Assembly (NCBI GenBank): GCA_028283825.1
Contig: JAPWJW010000001.1
Span: forward strand, 992,001-1,056,000
DNA: 64,000 nt
Source of the DNA: Azospirillaceae bacterium
GTDB lineage: Bacteria; Pseudomonadota; Alphaproteobacteria; Azospirillales; Azospirillaceae
Direction: 5' to 3'
Shown: one piece after another, positions 1 through 8,898 of the stretch
How positions within the stretch are numbered: position 1 is the first letter of the stretch
How the letters are laid out: every line of letters starts with the position of its first letter
Translations under genes and position numbers: made by a program
The notes under the pieces: generated by a model
Databases searched by the model: none
Told to the model about the DNA's origin: nothing
What the model saw: the letters and a program-made list of their open reading frames with translations, nothing else

Positions 1-2
1 GC

Positions 3-2384
3 CATGGTGACATCGGCCAGGGGCTGTGGCGGCCGCTGGCCAAACCACGGGGACTGTTGCCCCTGACCCCGTGGGTGCTGGCGGCCGTCGCCCACCATGG
101 CGCCCCCACCGTGTCGGCGACGCCCAATAATGCCATCAGGCCGCCCAGCCTGGACGATGCCGGCGCTTGCGTGGACGCCGTTGTCGCCCTGCTGGGCCGT
201 CCCGACTTCGCCGACCCCATGCCCGAGGAGATGGGGGCGGAGGTGTGGCGGGTGGCGGGCCTGGTCATCCTGGCCGACTGGATCGGGTCGAACCAGGCCT
301 GGTTCCCCTATGCCCCGCCGGACCTGGCCCTGCCGGCCTATTGGGACCGGGCCCGGCACCAGGCGCGCCTCGCCGTCCGGGCGGCGGATTTGGCGGAGGC
401 ACCCATCGCCGCCCGTGTCCTGCTGGCCGACCTGCTGCCGGGCAGCGACGCCACCCCGCTGCAACAGCAGGCCGAGCGCGAACCCAGCCCCGACGGCCCC
501 ACGCTTTATATCGTGGAGGACCTGACCGGTGCCGGCAAGACGGAGGCCGCCCTGCTGCTGGCCCACCGCCTGATGGCGGACGGCCGGGCGGAGGGGCTGT
601 ACTGGGCCCTGCCCACCATGGCCACCGCCAACGGCCTGTACCGGCGCCTGGCCGACAGCCACCATTGCCTGTTCCGGCAAACGGGGCAGGGGGGCCGGCC
701 GTCCCTGGTGCTGGCGCACAGCGCCCGGGACCTGAACACCGCCTTCCAGCTGTCCATCGCCGCCCCCGGCCGGGCGGATTACGCCGATGCCCCCAATGCC
801 GCCGATCAGGACCGCAGTGCGGAGGCCCACTGCGCCGCCTTCATCGCCGACGATGCCAAGAAGACCTTCCTGGCGCAGGTGGGCGTGGGCACCCTGGACC
901 AGGCGTTGCTGGCCGTCCTGCCGGTGCGCCACCAGGCGCTGCGGCTGGCTGCCCTGTCCCGGCGGGTGCTGGTGGTCGACGAAGCCCACAGTTACGACCC
1001 TTATATGAACAGGGCGCTGGAACAGCTGTTGCGCTTCCACGGCCGGCTGGGCGGCAGTGCCGTGGTGCTGTCCGCCACCCTGACGGCGGCGCAGCGCCAG
1101 GGGCTGGTGAATGCCTATGCCGGCCGCACCGTCGCCCTGTCCCGCCAGGATTTCCCCCTGCTGACCCGCGTGCGCGCCGGTGCCGCCGTGGAGGTGCCGG
1201 TGGCGTCCGGCCGGGGCACCCGCCGCGACCTGCCCGTGCGCCGCCTGGACACGGCGGAGGCGGCGATGGCCGCCCTGCTGGACGCGGCCGCCCAGGGGCA
1301 TTGCGCCGTCTATATCCGCAACACGGTGCGTGACGCGCTGGCCGCCGTGGACCATCTGCGGCGCCATGCAGCCCAGGCCAGGGGTGGGGCCGGCGTCGCG
1401 GTCGACCTGTTCCACGCCCGCTATTGCCTGGGCGACCGCCTAGCGCGGGAGGGGGCGGCGCTGGACCGGTTCGGCAAGGCGTCCACGCCGGCCGCGCGCC
1501 GGGGCCGCATCCTGGTGGCCACCCAGGTGGTGGAGCAGAGCCTGGATCTGGATTTCGATTTCATGGCCACCGACCTGGCGCCGATGGATTTGCTGATCCA
1601 GCGGGCCGGGCGCCTGCACCGCCATGCGCGGCCGGGCCGCCCGCCGCCGGAACTGTGGGTGGTGGGGCCGCCGGCCGTGCCCGACGCGCCCGCCACCTGG
1701 TACCAGACGCCGTTCCCCTACGCCGCCAAGGTCTACCCCGACGCCGTCCAACTGTGGCTGACCCAGCGCACGCTGGACGCCCTGGGCGGGCTGCCGCTGG
1801 ACAGCCGCAGCCCGCGCGCCCTGATCGAGCCGGTGTTCGGCGCGACAGGGGCCGAGGGCGCCCCCGCCGTGTCCGCCGCCCTGGCCCGCGTGGGCGAGAC
1901 CGCCGCCGGGCAACGGTCGGCGGAACGGGGCATCGCCCGGCTGAACACCCTGGACCCCGACCGGTTCGACCGGGGGGCCGCCGCCTGGGACAGCGACATC
2001 GAAACCCCCACCCGCCTGGGCGACCCCACCCTCACCCTGCGCCTGGCCCGCTGGCACGACGGCCACCTGACGCCCTGGTGGCAGGACGCGCCTGGTACCG
2101 GTACCATCGCCGATCCGGTCCCGGCCGGCCGCACCTGGCGCCTGTCGGAACTGACGGTGCGGGCCGGCCTGCTGGAGGTGCCGCTGGCGCCCGACGCGCA
2201 GGCGCAAGCCGCCATCGACGCCGTCCGCACCCGTTGGCCGGAAGACGCCCCACCCATCCTGGCACTGACCCCGGCACCCGACGCGCCGCCGGATCAAGAC
2301 CTGTGGACCGGCCGCTGGCGCGACCGCCAGGGGCATGAGCAGACCGTGCTGTACGATGCCGCAACGGGCTTGCGCGTGCCGTGA
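3..2384 (+). CDS. cas3: Cas3 helicase-nuclease, type I-E (5' end outside window)
   Basis: Cas3 is the DNA-degrading effector recruited by Cascade: an HD nuclease fused to a 3'-5' SF2 helicase. The frame is open back to base 3 with no stop, so the start and most of the HD domain lie upstream. The first visible residues, around HGDIGQ and AHHGAP, fit the end of an HD domain. Then follow Walker A (DLTGAGKTEA, near 520-550), the DEAH box (VVDEAHSYD, near 970), motif III (LSATLT, near 1070) and motif VI (QRAGRLHRH, near 1600). The last ~250 residues are the C-terminal accessory region. The TGA at 2382-2384 is followed after one base by a degenerate CRISPR repeat. Cas3 is separated from cse1 by array 1 and IS DNA, so it probably has its own promoter upstream of the window. 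Function is secure; only the N-terminus cannot be judged. Confidence 0.95.
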   Translation, partial: HGDIGQGLWRPLAKPRGLLPLTPWVLAAVAHHGAPTVSATPNNAIRPPSLDDAGACVDAVVALLGRPDFADPMPEEMGAEVWRVAGLVILADWIGSNQAWFPYAPPDLALPAYWDRARHQARLAVRAADLAEAPIAARVLLADLLPGSDATPLQQQAEREPSPDGPTLYIVEDLTGAGKTEAALLLAHRLMADGRAEGLYWALPTMATANGLYRRLADSHHCLFRQTGQGGRPSLVLAHSARDLNTAFQLSIAAPGRADYADAPNAADQDRSAEAHCAAFIADDAKKTFLAQVGVGTLDQALLAVLPVRHQALRLAALSRRVLVVDEAHSYDPYMNRALEQLLRFHGRLGGSAVVLSATLTAAQRQGLVNAYAGRTVALSRQDFPLLTRVRAGAAVEVPVASGRGTRRDLPVRRLDTAEAAMAALLDAAAQGHCAVYIRNTVRDALAAVDHLRRHAAQARGGAGVAVDLFHARYCLGDRLAREGAALDRFGKASTPAARRGRILVATQVVEQSLDLDFDFMATDLAPMDLLIQRAGRLHRHARPGRPPPELWVVGPPAVPDAPATWYQTPFPYAAKVYPDAVQLWLTQRTLDALGGLPLDSRSPRALIEPVFGATGAEGAPAVSAALARVGETAAGQRSAERGIARLNTLDPDRFDRGAAAWDSDIETPTRLGDPTLTLRLARWHDGHLTPWWQDAPGTGTIADPVPAGRTWRLSELTVRAGLLEVPLAPDAQAQAAIDAVRTRWPEDAPPILALTPAPDAPPDQDLWTGRWRDRQGHEQTVLYDAATGLRVP

Positions 2385-2385
2385 G

Positions 2386-2839
2386 GGTGGGGTCCTGCGG
2401 GGGCGGGGAAGACGACAGGGTGATGGTGCCCAGGCCGTCGTACACCGGTTCAGCCCCGCATACGCGGGGAAGACTAGGGCGGAGTCAATCACCCGAACGG
2501 CTACCGCGGTTCAGCCCCGCATACGCGGGGAAGACATGCGTTCCTCGTGTTAGGGAGGTGGTCTGCGCGGTTCAGCCCCGCATACGCGGGGAAGACTCGC
2601 TGAACGACCATCCAGCGGTGCGGCAGGCCGGTTCAGCCCCGCATACGCGGGGAAGACGCGCTGAACGACCATCCAGCGGTGCGGCAGGCCGGTTCAGCCC
2701 CGCATACGCGGGGAAGACGCGCCAAGGCGCTCGCCACGAAGGATGGCGGCCGGTTCAGCCCCGCATACGCGGGGAAGACTGACGCGCCCTACGCGTTGGC
2801 CTCCATAAAGACGGTTCAGCCCCGCATACGCGGGGAAGA
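2386..2839 (-). CRISPR. CRISPR array 1, leader-distal segment (left of the IS)
   Basis: Seven good repeats begin at 2447, 2508, 2569, 2630, 2691, 2752 and 2813 (counted without the usual leading C), period 61: 29-bp repeat and 32-bp spacer. One degenerate copy lies at 2386-2413, with 19 of 28 positions conserved. The stem is CCCCGC/GCGGGG with a GTAT loop when read on the minus strand. By comparison with E. coli-type I-E repeats (ending in GAACCG on the crRNA strand), crRNAs are read leftwards. The degenerate copy next to cas3 is therefore the trailer end. The repeat at 2813 is cut by the IS: its last ten bases reappear at 4263-4272. Two adjacent spacers (2597-2629 and 2658-2690) are the same but for their first base. 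Confidence 0.97.
2831..2839. repeat. Left target-site duplication of the IS256-family element
   Basis: The nine bases CGGGGAAGA end the left array segment and recur exactly at 4263-4271 on the other side of the element. They are part of the CRISPR repeat. Duplications of 8-9 bp are usual for the IS256 family. Confidence 0.9.
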
Positions 2840-4262
2840 GGTCACGTCCCACTGCGTGGTGTAGGAGCGCCTCCGCCGTGTCAGGCGTGGAGGCCGGCAT
2901 AGCCGGCTGGAAGGCCTGACACGGCGGGCGGTCATCGCGGTTCTTCGGTAGAGTTTGGTCACCACAACACATCCCCAACCGAGGGTGACCACGATGACCG
3001 ACCCGATGATGGCGCTGCGCGTGATGCTTGAAAAGGGCGCAGACGCCGATGTCCTGAGACAGATGATCGGCTTTGCCGCCGAGCGACTGATGGAACTGGA
3101 GGTTCAGGAGTTGACCGGTGCCGGCCACGGCGAACGGTCGGCCGACCGCCTGGTTCAGCGCAATGGCTACCGTGACCGCGATTGGCATACCCGCGCCGGC
3201 ACGGTGGAACTGCACATCCCCAAGCTGCGCAAGGGCAGCTACTTCCCAGGCTTCCTGGAGCCCCGCCGCATGGCGGAGAAAGCGCTGACCGCCGTGATCC
3301 AGGAGGCCTACATCCAGGGCGTCTCCACCCGCGCGGTGGACGACCTGGTCCAGGCCATGGGCATGACCGGCATCTCCAAGAGCCAGGTCAGCCGGCTGTG
3401 CGAGGAGATCGACGGCCGGGTTAAGACCTTCCTGGAACGGCCGCTGGAAGGCGACTGGCCCTACCTGTGGATCGACGCCACCTATGTGAAGGTCCGCCAG
3501 AACGGCCGCATCGTCTCCGTGGCCGTCACCATCGCCGTGGCGGTCAATACCAACGGTCGGCGAGAGATCCTGGGCATGGACATCGGCACCTCGGAAGCCG
3601 AGACCTTCTGGGTAGAGTTCCTGCGCAAGCTCAAACGCCGCGGCCTGGGTGGCGTCAAGCTGGTCGTCTCCGATGCCCACGAGGGCATCAAGGCCGCTGT
3701 CGCCCGCGTATTCCGTGCCACCTGGCAGCGTTGCCGTGTCCACTTTATGCGCAACGCCTTGGCCCACGCCGGCAAGCAAGGCCGCCGTGTGGTGGCTGCC
3801 TTCATCGGCACCGCCTTTGCCCAGGATGACGCCACCGCCGCCCGGACCCAGTGGCGCCAGGTCGCCGATCAACTCCGACCCAAGGTCGGCAAGCTCGCCG
3901 CCCTGATGGACGAGGCCGAGGAGGACGTCCTGGCCTTCATGTCCTTCCCCGCCGCCCACAGGGCAAAGCTGCACAGCACCAACCCCATCGAACGCCTCAA
4001 CGGCGAGATCAAGCGCCGTACCGAGGTCGTCGGTATCTTCCCGAACGAGGACGCCATCACCCGCCTGGTGGGTGCCGTCCTCATGGAGATCAACGATGAA
4101 TGGGCAGTTCAGCGCGGTCGCTACATGACCCTGGAAACCATCGCCGCCGTCGGCGATGATCCAACCATCATGCTGCCCACTGTCGCCGCATGATCGTCCC
4201 GGCCAAACGCGCCGGAGACCAAAATGACCGGGCGCTTCTTACACCACGACCTGGGACACGAT
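2840..4262 (+). mobile_element. Intact IS256-family insertion sequence inside a CRISPR repeat
   Basis: The element is 1423 bp with one transposase gene and imperfect terminal inverted repeats. The left end (about 2846-2871, GTCCCACTGCGTGGTGTAG) matches the inverted right end (about 4232-4257) except for a few bases. Outside the ends lies a 9-bp direct repeat that is itself CRISPR repeat sequence, and the remaining repeat base (C, 4272) and a full 33-base spacer follow. Insertion was therefore simple and recent enough for the duplication to be perfect. The transposase reads rightwards, against the direction of crRNA transcription. An inverted repeat also lies upstream of the gene, around 2873-2930 (CGCCGTGTCAGGC and GCCTGACACGGCG). 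Confidence 0.93.
2994..4193 (+). CDS. IS256-family (mutator-type) transposase
   Basis: The protein has 399 residues, the usual length for the family, and looks intact. The DDE catalytic residues can be placed: first D in [10 protein letters not shown] (around 3470), second D in VVSDAHEGI (around 3670), and E in the conserved [13 protein letters not shown] stretch (around 3985-4015) that typifies this family. The N-terminal part holds the DNA-binding region (for example [12 protein letters not shown]). ATG at 2994 is chosen because a GAGGGTGA ribosome site lies just before it; a GTG at 2955 would add 13 residues. It drives cut-and-paste or circle-type transposition of the element that interrupts array 1. 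Confidence 0.95.
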   Translation: MTDPMMALRVMLEKGADADVLRQMIGFAAERLMELEVQELTGAGHGERSADRLVQRNGYRDRDWHTRAGTVELHIPKLRKGSYFPGFLEPRRMAEKALTAVIQEAYIQGVSTRAVDDLVQAMGMTGISKSQVSRLCEEIDGRVKTFLERPLEGDWPYLWIDATYVKVRQNGRIVSVAVTIAVAVNTNGRREILGMDIGTSEAETFWVEFLRKLKRRGLGGVKLVVSDAHEGIKAAVARVFRATWQRCRVHFMRNALAHAGKQGRRVVAAFIGTAFAQDDATAARTQWRQVADQLRPKVGKLAALMDEAEEDVLAFMSFPAAHRAKLHSTNPIERLNGEIKRRTEVVGIFPNEDAITRLVGAVLMEINDEWAVQRGRYMTLETIAAVGDDPTIMLPTVAA

Positions 4263-4271
4263 CGGGGAAGA
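4263..4271. repeat. Right target-site duplication of the IS256-family element
   Basis: An exact copy of the nine bases at 2831-2839. With the C at 4272 it completes the 3' part of the interrupted CRISPR repeat. Confidence 0.9.
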
Positions 4272-5249
4272 CGATGCGGACCCCGCCGGGATGGTTTCGG
4301 GAGTTGGTTCAGCCCCGCATACGCGGGGAAGACAAGGCGGCCAATTCCTGCCCCGACGGGAAAAACGGTTCAGCCCCGCATACGCGGGGAAGACCGGGGA
4401 CCGTCACCGCCCCCTGGTGGACCCAGCGGTTCAGCCCCGCATACGCGGGGAAGACTGCGTTCCAGGCCCGGAGAGTTGGCGCATGTCCGGTTCAGCCCCG
4501 CATACGCGGGGAAGACGCGACCAAGAAATCTATCTGATCGATGCCATGCGGTTCAGCCCCGCATACGCGGGGAAGACCTTGGCGGGATCGCTCAGGTCGG
4601 GGGTGATGTCCGGTTCAGCCCCGCATACGCGGGGAAGACGGGTGGTGCATGACAGCTTGCAGGGCCTGCGCCGGTTCAGCCCCGCATACGCGGGGAAGAC
4701 TGGATGAAGGTGACCCGGCATGGTCTGCCCGCCGGTTCAGCCCCGCATACGCGGGGAAGACGCGAATTCGCCAATCCCTACGCCCGGTTCAGCGGGTTCA
4801 GCCCCGCATACGCGGGGAAGACCCGTCGACGCGACCGGTCCGGAGACCCCGAGGCAGTTCAGCCCCGCATACGCGGGGAAGACACCTAGGCGTGGCCCTG
4901 CCGCCCGACCGAGAGCGGTTCAGCCCCGCATACGCGGGGAAGACGTGCCGTTGCACTCCATGAGGGTGGCGAGCCCCGGTTCAGCCCCGCATACGCGGGG
5001 AAGACCCGTTGGGATTTTTTCTCTGACTCCGTTTGACCGGTTCAGCCCCGCATACGCGGGGAAGACCACGCCGTGACATTACTGCTCACCCTCAAGCCCG
5101 GTTCAGCCCCGCATACGCGGGGAAGACGGCCGGGATTTTAATCTCAAAGAAAACAAGGTCGGTTCAGCCCCGCATACGCGGGGAAGACTTCCTCGCGCGA
5201 GGTAACCTCCGCTAACGCCCCGGTTCAGCCCCGCATACGCGGGGAAGAC
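4263..5249 (-). CRISPR. CRISPR array 1, leader-proximal segment (right of the IS)
   Basis: After the repeat fragment at 4263-4272, sixteen repeats begin at 4306, 4367, 4428, 4489, 4550, 4612, 4673, 4734, 4795, 4856, 4917, 4978, 5039, 5100, 5161 and 5222. Spacing is 61 bp apart from one 62. Repeats are nearly invariant; the copy at 4856 has a G-to-A change in its first base and 4306 lacks the usual preceding C. With the left segment the array had 23 good repeats, one degenerate repeat and 23 spacers. The leader lies to the right (5250 onward), so these are the newer spacers and stay connected to the promoter despite the IS. Confidence 0.97.
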
Positions 5250-5474
5250 TCTAACTGGAGGCTATTGATCCATAAGCCTTTTTACAATGTCCAAGAATCC
5301 ACCGGTTGAATCGCCGGTTTTTGACGGGCCGTTTTCGGCATGCCGGGCCCCGATGTTTCGGCGCCCGCGATGGAAAAACAGCGGCGCTGTTCTTAATGGT
5401 TGTATATCGAAAGGGCGGCATTCATAAATGCAAACATATTGACCGTTGATTGGCTAATTAGGCGGCAGTTATAA
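5250..5474. promoter_or_regulatory. Leader of array 1 and cse1 promoter region
   Basis: This is an AT-richer gap between the newest repeat of array 1 and cse1. Bases 5250-5303, read on the minus strand, match the 54 bases before array 2 at about 41 of 54 positions. Conserved blocks are GGTGGATTCTT at the far end and GCCTCCAGTT next to the first repeat. This identifies it as a CRISPR leader used for promoter activity and spacer integration. The rightward part must also carry the promoter and ribosome site of the cas operon (cse1 starts at 5475), so the region is bidirectional. I cannot place -35/-10 boxes with confidence. Confidence 0.8.
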
Positions 5475-7079
5475 ATGTCCCTCAACCTCATCACCGATCC
5501 CTGGCTGCCCGTCCGGCGGCAGTCCGGCGCGCGGGCGCGGGTCAGCCCGGCGGGGGTGACGGAGGGGTTGGGGGATGACCCCATAACGGCGCTGGACTTC
5601 CCCCGCCCGGACTGGAACGCGGCGGTGACGGAATGGCTGGTGGGGGTGCTGTTCCTGGCCCTACGGCCGGTGGGGGAACGGGCTTGGGCGCTGCGGTTCC
5701 GGGCGCCGCCGGCGCCGGGGGAACTGGCGGCGGCGCTGGCGCCCTGGGCGGTCCACTTCGACCTGGGGGCGGACGGGGCCGGCGGTGCGCGCGCCTTCCA
5801 GGATAGTGATGCGCTGGCCGGGGCGGAGGTGCGGCCGCTGTCGGGCCTGCTGATCGACGCGCCGGGCGAGAACACGGTGAAGAACAACGCCGACCTGTTC
5901 GTGAAGCGGCGGGAGGATCTGGCGCTGTGCCTGCCTTATGCCGCTGCCGCCCTGATCACCCTGCAAACCTATGCCCCCTCCGGCGGGGCCGGCCATCGCA
6001 CCTCCCTGCGCGGCGGCGGGCCCCTGACCACCCTGCTGGCCCCCGGTGTGCGGCGGGAGGGTGGGGCGGAGGTCGCCACCCTGTGGCACCTGCTGTGGGC
6101 CAATGTGCCGGACGGCGCTTACGCCTCGGTTGAGGAACTGGCGCCGGCCCGGGTGCTCCCCTGGCTGTCGCCCACCCGCGTGTCCGACAAGGGCCAGGTC
6201 ACCACGCCGGACGACACCAGCCCGGCCATGGCCTTCTTCGCCTGCCCCCGCCGCATCCGCCTGGTGTTCGGCGACACCGACGGCGACTGCGGCCTGGGCG
6301 GTGGGCACGGGCCCATGGTCACCGGCTATCGCACCCAGAACTACGGCGCCAGTTACGCCAGTGGCTGGCAGCACCCCCTGTCGCCCTACCGGGAGGACAA
6401 GAAGGCCGGCCTGCTGCCCCTGCATCCTCAGGCGGGCGCCAGCGATTATGGCGACTGGCTAGCGTGGTGGGGCCTGCGCGGCGCCCCGGCCCAGATGGTG
6501 GCGCTGTGGCAGACGCGGCGGGATTTCGTGGAGGACCAACTGGGCCATGTGGGCGTGCGCGCCCTGGGCTTCGACATGGACAACATGAAGGCCCGCCAGT
6601 GGCTGGAGATGCGCCTGCCCTGGGTGCCGGTGCAGGGCGACAAGGGCGAGGCCCTGCGCGCCGCCCTGCTGGCGGCGGCCGACACGGCGGAGGCCACGGC
6701 CCAGGCGGTGCGTTTCGCCGCCAAGCTGGCGCTGCACGGCCAGCGCCAGGGCCACGGTTACCGCCTGCCGGAGAATTTGCCACTGGACGCCCTGCCGGAA
6801 CCGGCGGAACGGCTGTGGCGGGAGACGGAGGGCGCCTTCCGCACCCTGGTCGATGCGCTGTGCCGGCGGCACCGCGACACCGACCTGGCCCCCGATGCCG
6901 ACCTGCGCGAGGGCTGGACCAAGACCCTGCGCGCCGCCGCCTGGCGGATATTCGATGACACCGTGGACCTGGACGGCCTGACCGACCAGGTGCCCCACCG
7001 GCTGCTGTTCGCGCGCGACGAACTGGGCAAGCGCCTGCTGCGGGCGGGCGGCATGGGCCTGCGCAAGGCGCGGGGCTGA
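5475..7079 (+). CDS. cse1: Cascade large subunit Cse1 (Cas8e)
   Basis: Cse1/CasA is the large subunit of type I-E Cascade: it recognises the PAM and recruits Cas3. The protein has 534 residues, close to the family norm. It begins with the typical NLITDPWLPV motif and contains the central zinc-region-type and loop segments of the family (for example FFACPRRIRL and the C-terminal helical bundle). It is the first gene of a rightward operon of seven cas genes with short gaps or overlaps. The start ATG directly follows the leader of array 1. Confidence 0.95.
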   Translation: MSLNLITDPWLPVRRQSGARARVSPAGVTEGLGDDPITALDFPRPDWNAAVTEWLVGVLFLALRPVGERAWALRFRAPPAPGELAAALAPWAVHFDLGADGAGGARAFQDSDALAGAEVRPLSGLLIDAPGENTVKNNADLFVKRREDLALCLPYAAAALITLQTYAPSGGAGHRTSLRGGGPLTTLLAPGVRREGGAEVATLWHLLWANVPDGAYASVEELAPARVLPWLSPTRVSDKGQVTTPDDTSPAMAFFACPRRIRLVFGDTDGDCGLGGGHGPMVTGYRTQNYGASYASGWQHPLSPYREDKKAGLLPLHPQAGASDYGDWLAWWGLRGAPAQMVALWQTRRDFVEDQLGHVGVRALGFDMDNMKARQWLEMRLPWVPVQGDKGEALRAALLAAADTAEATAQAVRFAAKLALHGQRQGHGYRLPENLPLDALPEPAERLWRETEGAFRTLVDALCRRHRDTDLAPDADLREGWTKTLRAAAWRIFDDTVDLDGLTDQVPHRLLFARDELGKRLLRAGGMGLRKARG

Positions 7080-7114
7080 TCGATACGGGATAACAAGAAA
7101 AGGGAACACCGCCG

Positions 7115-7810
7115 TTGACCGCACCCCCCGCCACGCCATCCGCCCCCTCGGCCGCGTCTCCACCCGCCGGCGATCGTCCGCGCGACCTGTTCGGCCTTTA
7201 CAAGCCGGTGTTCCAGGACTGGTGGGACGGCCTGACGGACGCCGCCAACGACCACACCAACCCCCAACGGGGGCCGCTGGCCCGCCTGCGGCGCCTGGGC
7301 ATCTACGACAGCCCGACCGGCCCCCTGCCGGACGTGGCCACCGCCTTGTCCGAGGGTGCTTTCCAGCATCTCTACAAGGCGGTGCGTGGCCGGCAGCCGC
7401 GCGCGGAGGAGGGCGGAAAGCGCCTGTCCGATGACCAGGAGGAAAGCCTGGTGGTGGTGGCCGCCACCCTGGCCCATGTGCGCGGCCACCGGCCGGGCAG
7501 GACCGCCGCCCTGCTGGGCGGGCCGGAGGATGGGCCGCCACGCCTGCTGGCCGAGGCCCGTTTCCTGCGCCTGATGCGGGTTGAAACCGCCGCCGAACTG
7601 ATGGACCAGGCCCGCCGCCTGGTGGCCCTGCTGGGGCGTGAGGCGCCGGTGGGCGATTTGGGCGCCAGCCTGTTCCTGTGGCGCGTCCTGCCCAAGGTGC
7701 GGCGCGACTGGGCCCGGTCCTACTACGGCCTGGACCTGGCCGGCCACGGCGCCGCCAAGCCCGGCCCCATTCCCCCCTCTCAAGACGCCCCCGAACCCGG
7801 AGCCGCCTGA
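7115..7810 (+). CDS. cse2: Cascade small subunit Cse2
   Basis: Cse2/CasB forms a dimer along the crRNA-target duplex in Cascade. The protein has 231 residues, slightly long, because of a Pro/Ala-rich N-terminal extension. The family core is recognisable in FGLYKPVFQDWWDG near the start and in the C-terminal segment with WRVLPKVRRDWARSYY. The start is TTG at 7115, about nine bases after an AGGGAA ribosome site; no in-frame ATG exists near it. It lies 35 bp after cse1 and 2 bp before cas7. Confidence 0.9.
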   Translation: MTAPPATPSAPSAASPPAGDRPRDLFGLYKPVFQDWWDGLTDAANDHTNPQRGPLARLRRLGIYDSPTGPLPDVATALSEGAFQHLYKAVRGRQPRAEEGGKRLSDDQEESLVVVAATLAHVRGHRPGRTAALLGGPEDGPPRLLAEARFLRLMRVETAAELMDQARRLVALLGREAPVGDLGASLFLWRVLPKVRRDWARSYYGLDLAGHGAAKPGPIPPSQDAPEPGAA

Positions 7811-7812
7811 CC

Positions 7813-8895
7813 ATGCCGCGTTTCCTGCAACTGCACCTGCTGACCACCTATCCCGCCGCCAACCTGAACCGGGACGACACCGGCCGGCCCAAGACCGTCA
7901 CCTTCGGCGGGGCGGACCGGCTGCGCATCTCCTCCCAAAGCCTGAAGCGGGCCTTCCGCACCTCCGCCATCTTCGCCGATGGTTTGCCGGGCGCCTTGGG
8001 CACCCGCTCCCAGGCCTTCGCCGGCGCCCTGGTGGATGCGCTGGTCGCCAGCGGTCTGGAACGGGAGGAGGCGGTGACCCGGGCGGAAACCGTGATCACC
8101 GTGGCCAAGCTGGGCAAGGTCAAGAAGGGGGCGCCGGCCCAGACGGAGCAGCTGGTGCATTTGGGCCCCGAGGAGCTGGACGCCATCGTCGGCCTGGCCG
8201 AACGCCTGGCCCAGCCGGACGGGCTGGAGGAGAAGTCCATCCTGGTGCTGAAGGACAAGCCGCGCGCCGCCGACATCGCCATGTTCGGCCGCATGCTGGC
8301 CGACAACCCCGGCTATAACGTCGAGGCGGCGGTGCAGGTGGCCCACGCCTTCACCACCCACCGCGCGGTGGTGGACGACGATTATTACACCGCCGTGGAC
8401 GACATCAAGAATGCCGACCAGACGGCGGATCGCGGCGCCGGCTTCATCGGTGTGCAGCAGTTCGGCGCCGGCCTGTTCTACCTTTACATCTGCATCGATG
8501 CCGGCCTGCTGCTGGACAATCTGGCGGGTGATGCCGGCCTGGCCGCCGACGCCGTCGCCGCCCTGGTGAGTGCTGCCGCCATCGTCAGCCCCAGCGGCAA
8601 GCAGGCCAGTTTTGCCAGCCGGTCCAAGGCCCGCTACGCCCTGCTGGAGGTGGGGGATGAGGCGCCGCGCAGCCTGGCCGGCGCCTTCCAGCTGCCGGTG
8701 GGCGCCCGCGCGGGGGAGGCCGACCAGTACCGGGATTCCATCGCGCGCCTGACCGACCTGCGCGACGGCTACAAGCGCGCCTATGATGAGGAATGGATCA
8801 GCCACGTCATGGATGTGGATCGCCCTGACGGTGGCCGGCTGGCCGATCTGGTGGCCGCCGCGCGGGCCGCCGTCACGGCCCAGGCCGGCGGCTGA
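7813..8895 (+). CDS. cas7: Cascade backbone subunit Cas7e (CasC, Cse4 family)
   Basis: Cas7e polymerises along the crRNA spacer to form the Cascade backbone. The protein has 360 residues and opens with the signature LQLHLLTTYPAANLNRDD. The RNA-binding segment RISSQSLKRAFRTS follows, then the thumb region with DDYYTAVDD and a GAGFIGVQQFGAGLFYLY strand typical of the family. The ATG at 7813 comes two bases after the cse2 stop, and cas5 starts three bases after its stop, so translation is probably coupled. Confidence 0.95.
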   Translation: MPRFLQLHLLTTYPAANLNRDDTGRPKTVTFGGADRLRISSQSLKRAFRTSAIFADGLPGALGTRSQAFAGALVDALVASGLEREEAVTRAETVITVAKLGKVKKGAPAQTEQLVHLGPEELDAIVGLAERLAQPDGLEEKSILVLKDKPRAADIAMFGRMLADNPGYNVEAAVQVAHAFTTHRAVVDDDYYTAVDDIKNADQTADRGAGFIGVQQFGAGLFYLYICIDAGLLLDNLAGDAGLAADAVAALVSAAAIVSPSGKQASFASRSKARYALLEVGDEAPRSLAGAFQLPVGARAGEADQYRDSIARLTDLRDGYKRAYDEEWISHVMDVDRPDGGRLADLVAAARAAVTAQAGG

Positions 8896-8898
8896 ACC

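Noticed and set aside
4786-4794. Extra GGTTCAG-like sequence just before the repeat at 4795
   Set aside because: It lies inside a spacer of normal length and lacks the rest of the repeat, so it is chance similarity rather than a partial repeat.
2335-5215. Several open frames of 60-140 codons across array 1 giving repeated SAPHTRGR or FSPAYAGKT peptides
   Set aside because: These are translations of CRISPR repeats, a common source of false genes. The same applies to the FPAGAGLNR peptides over array 2.
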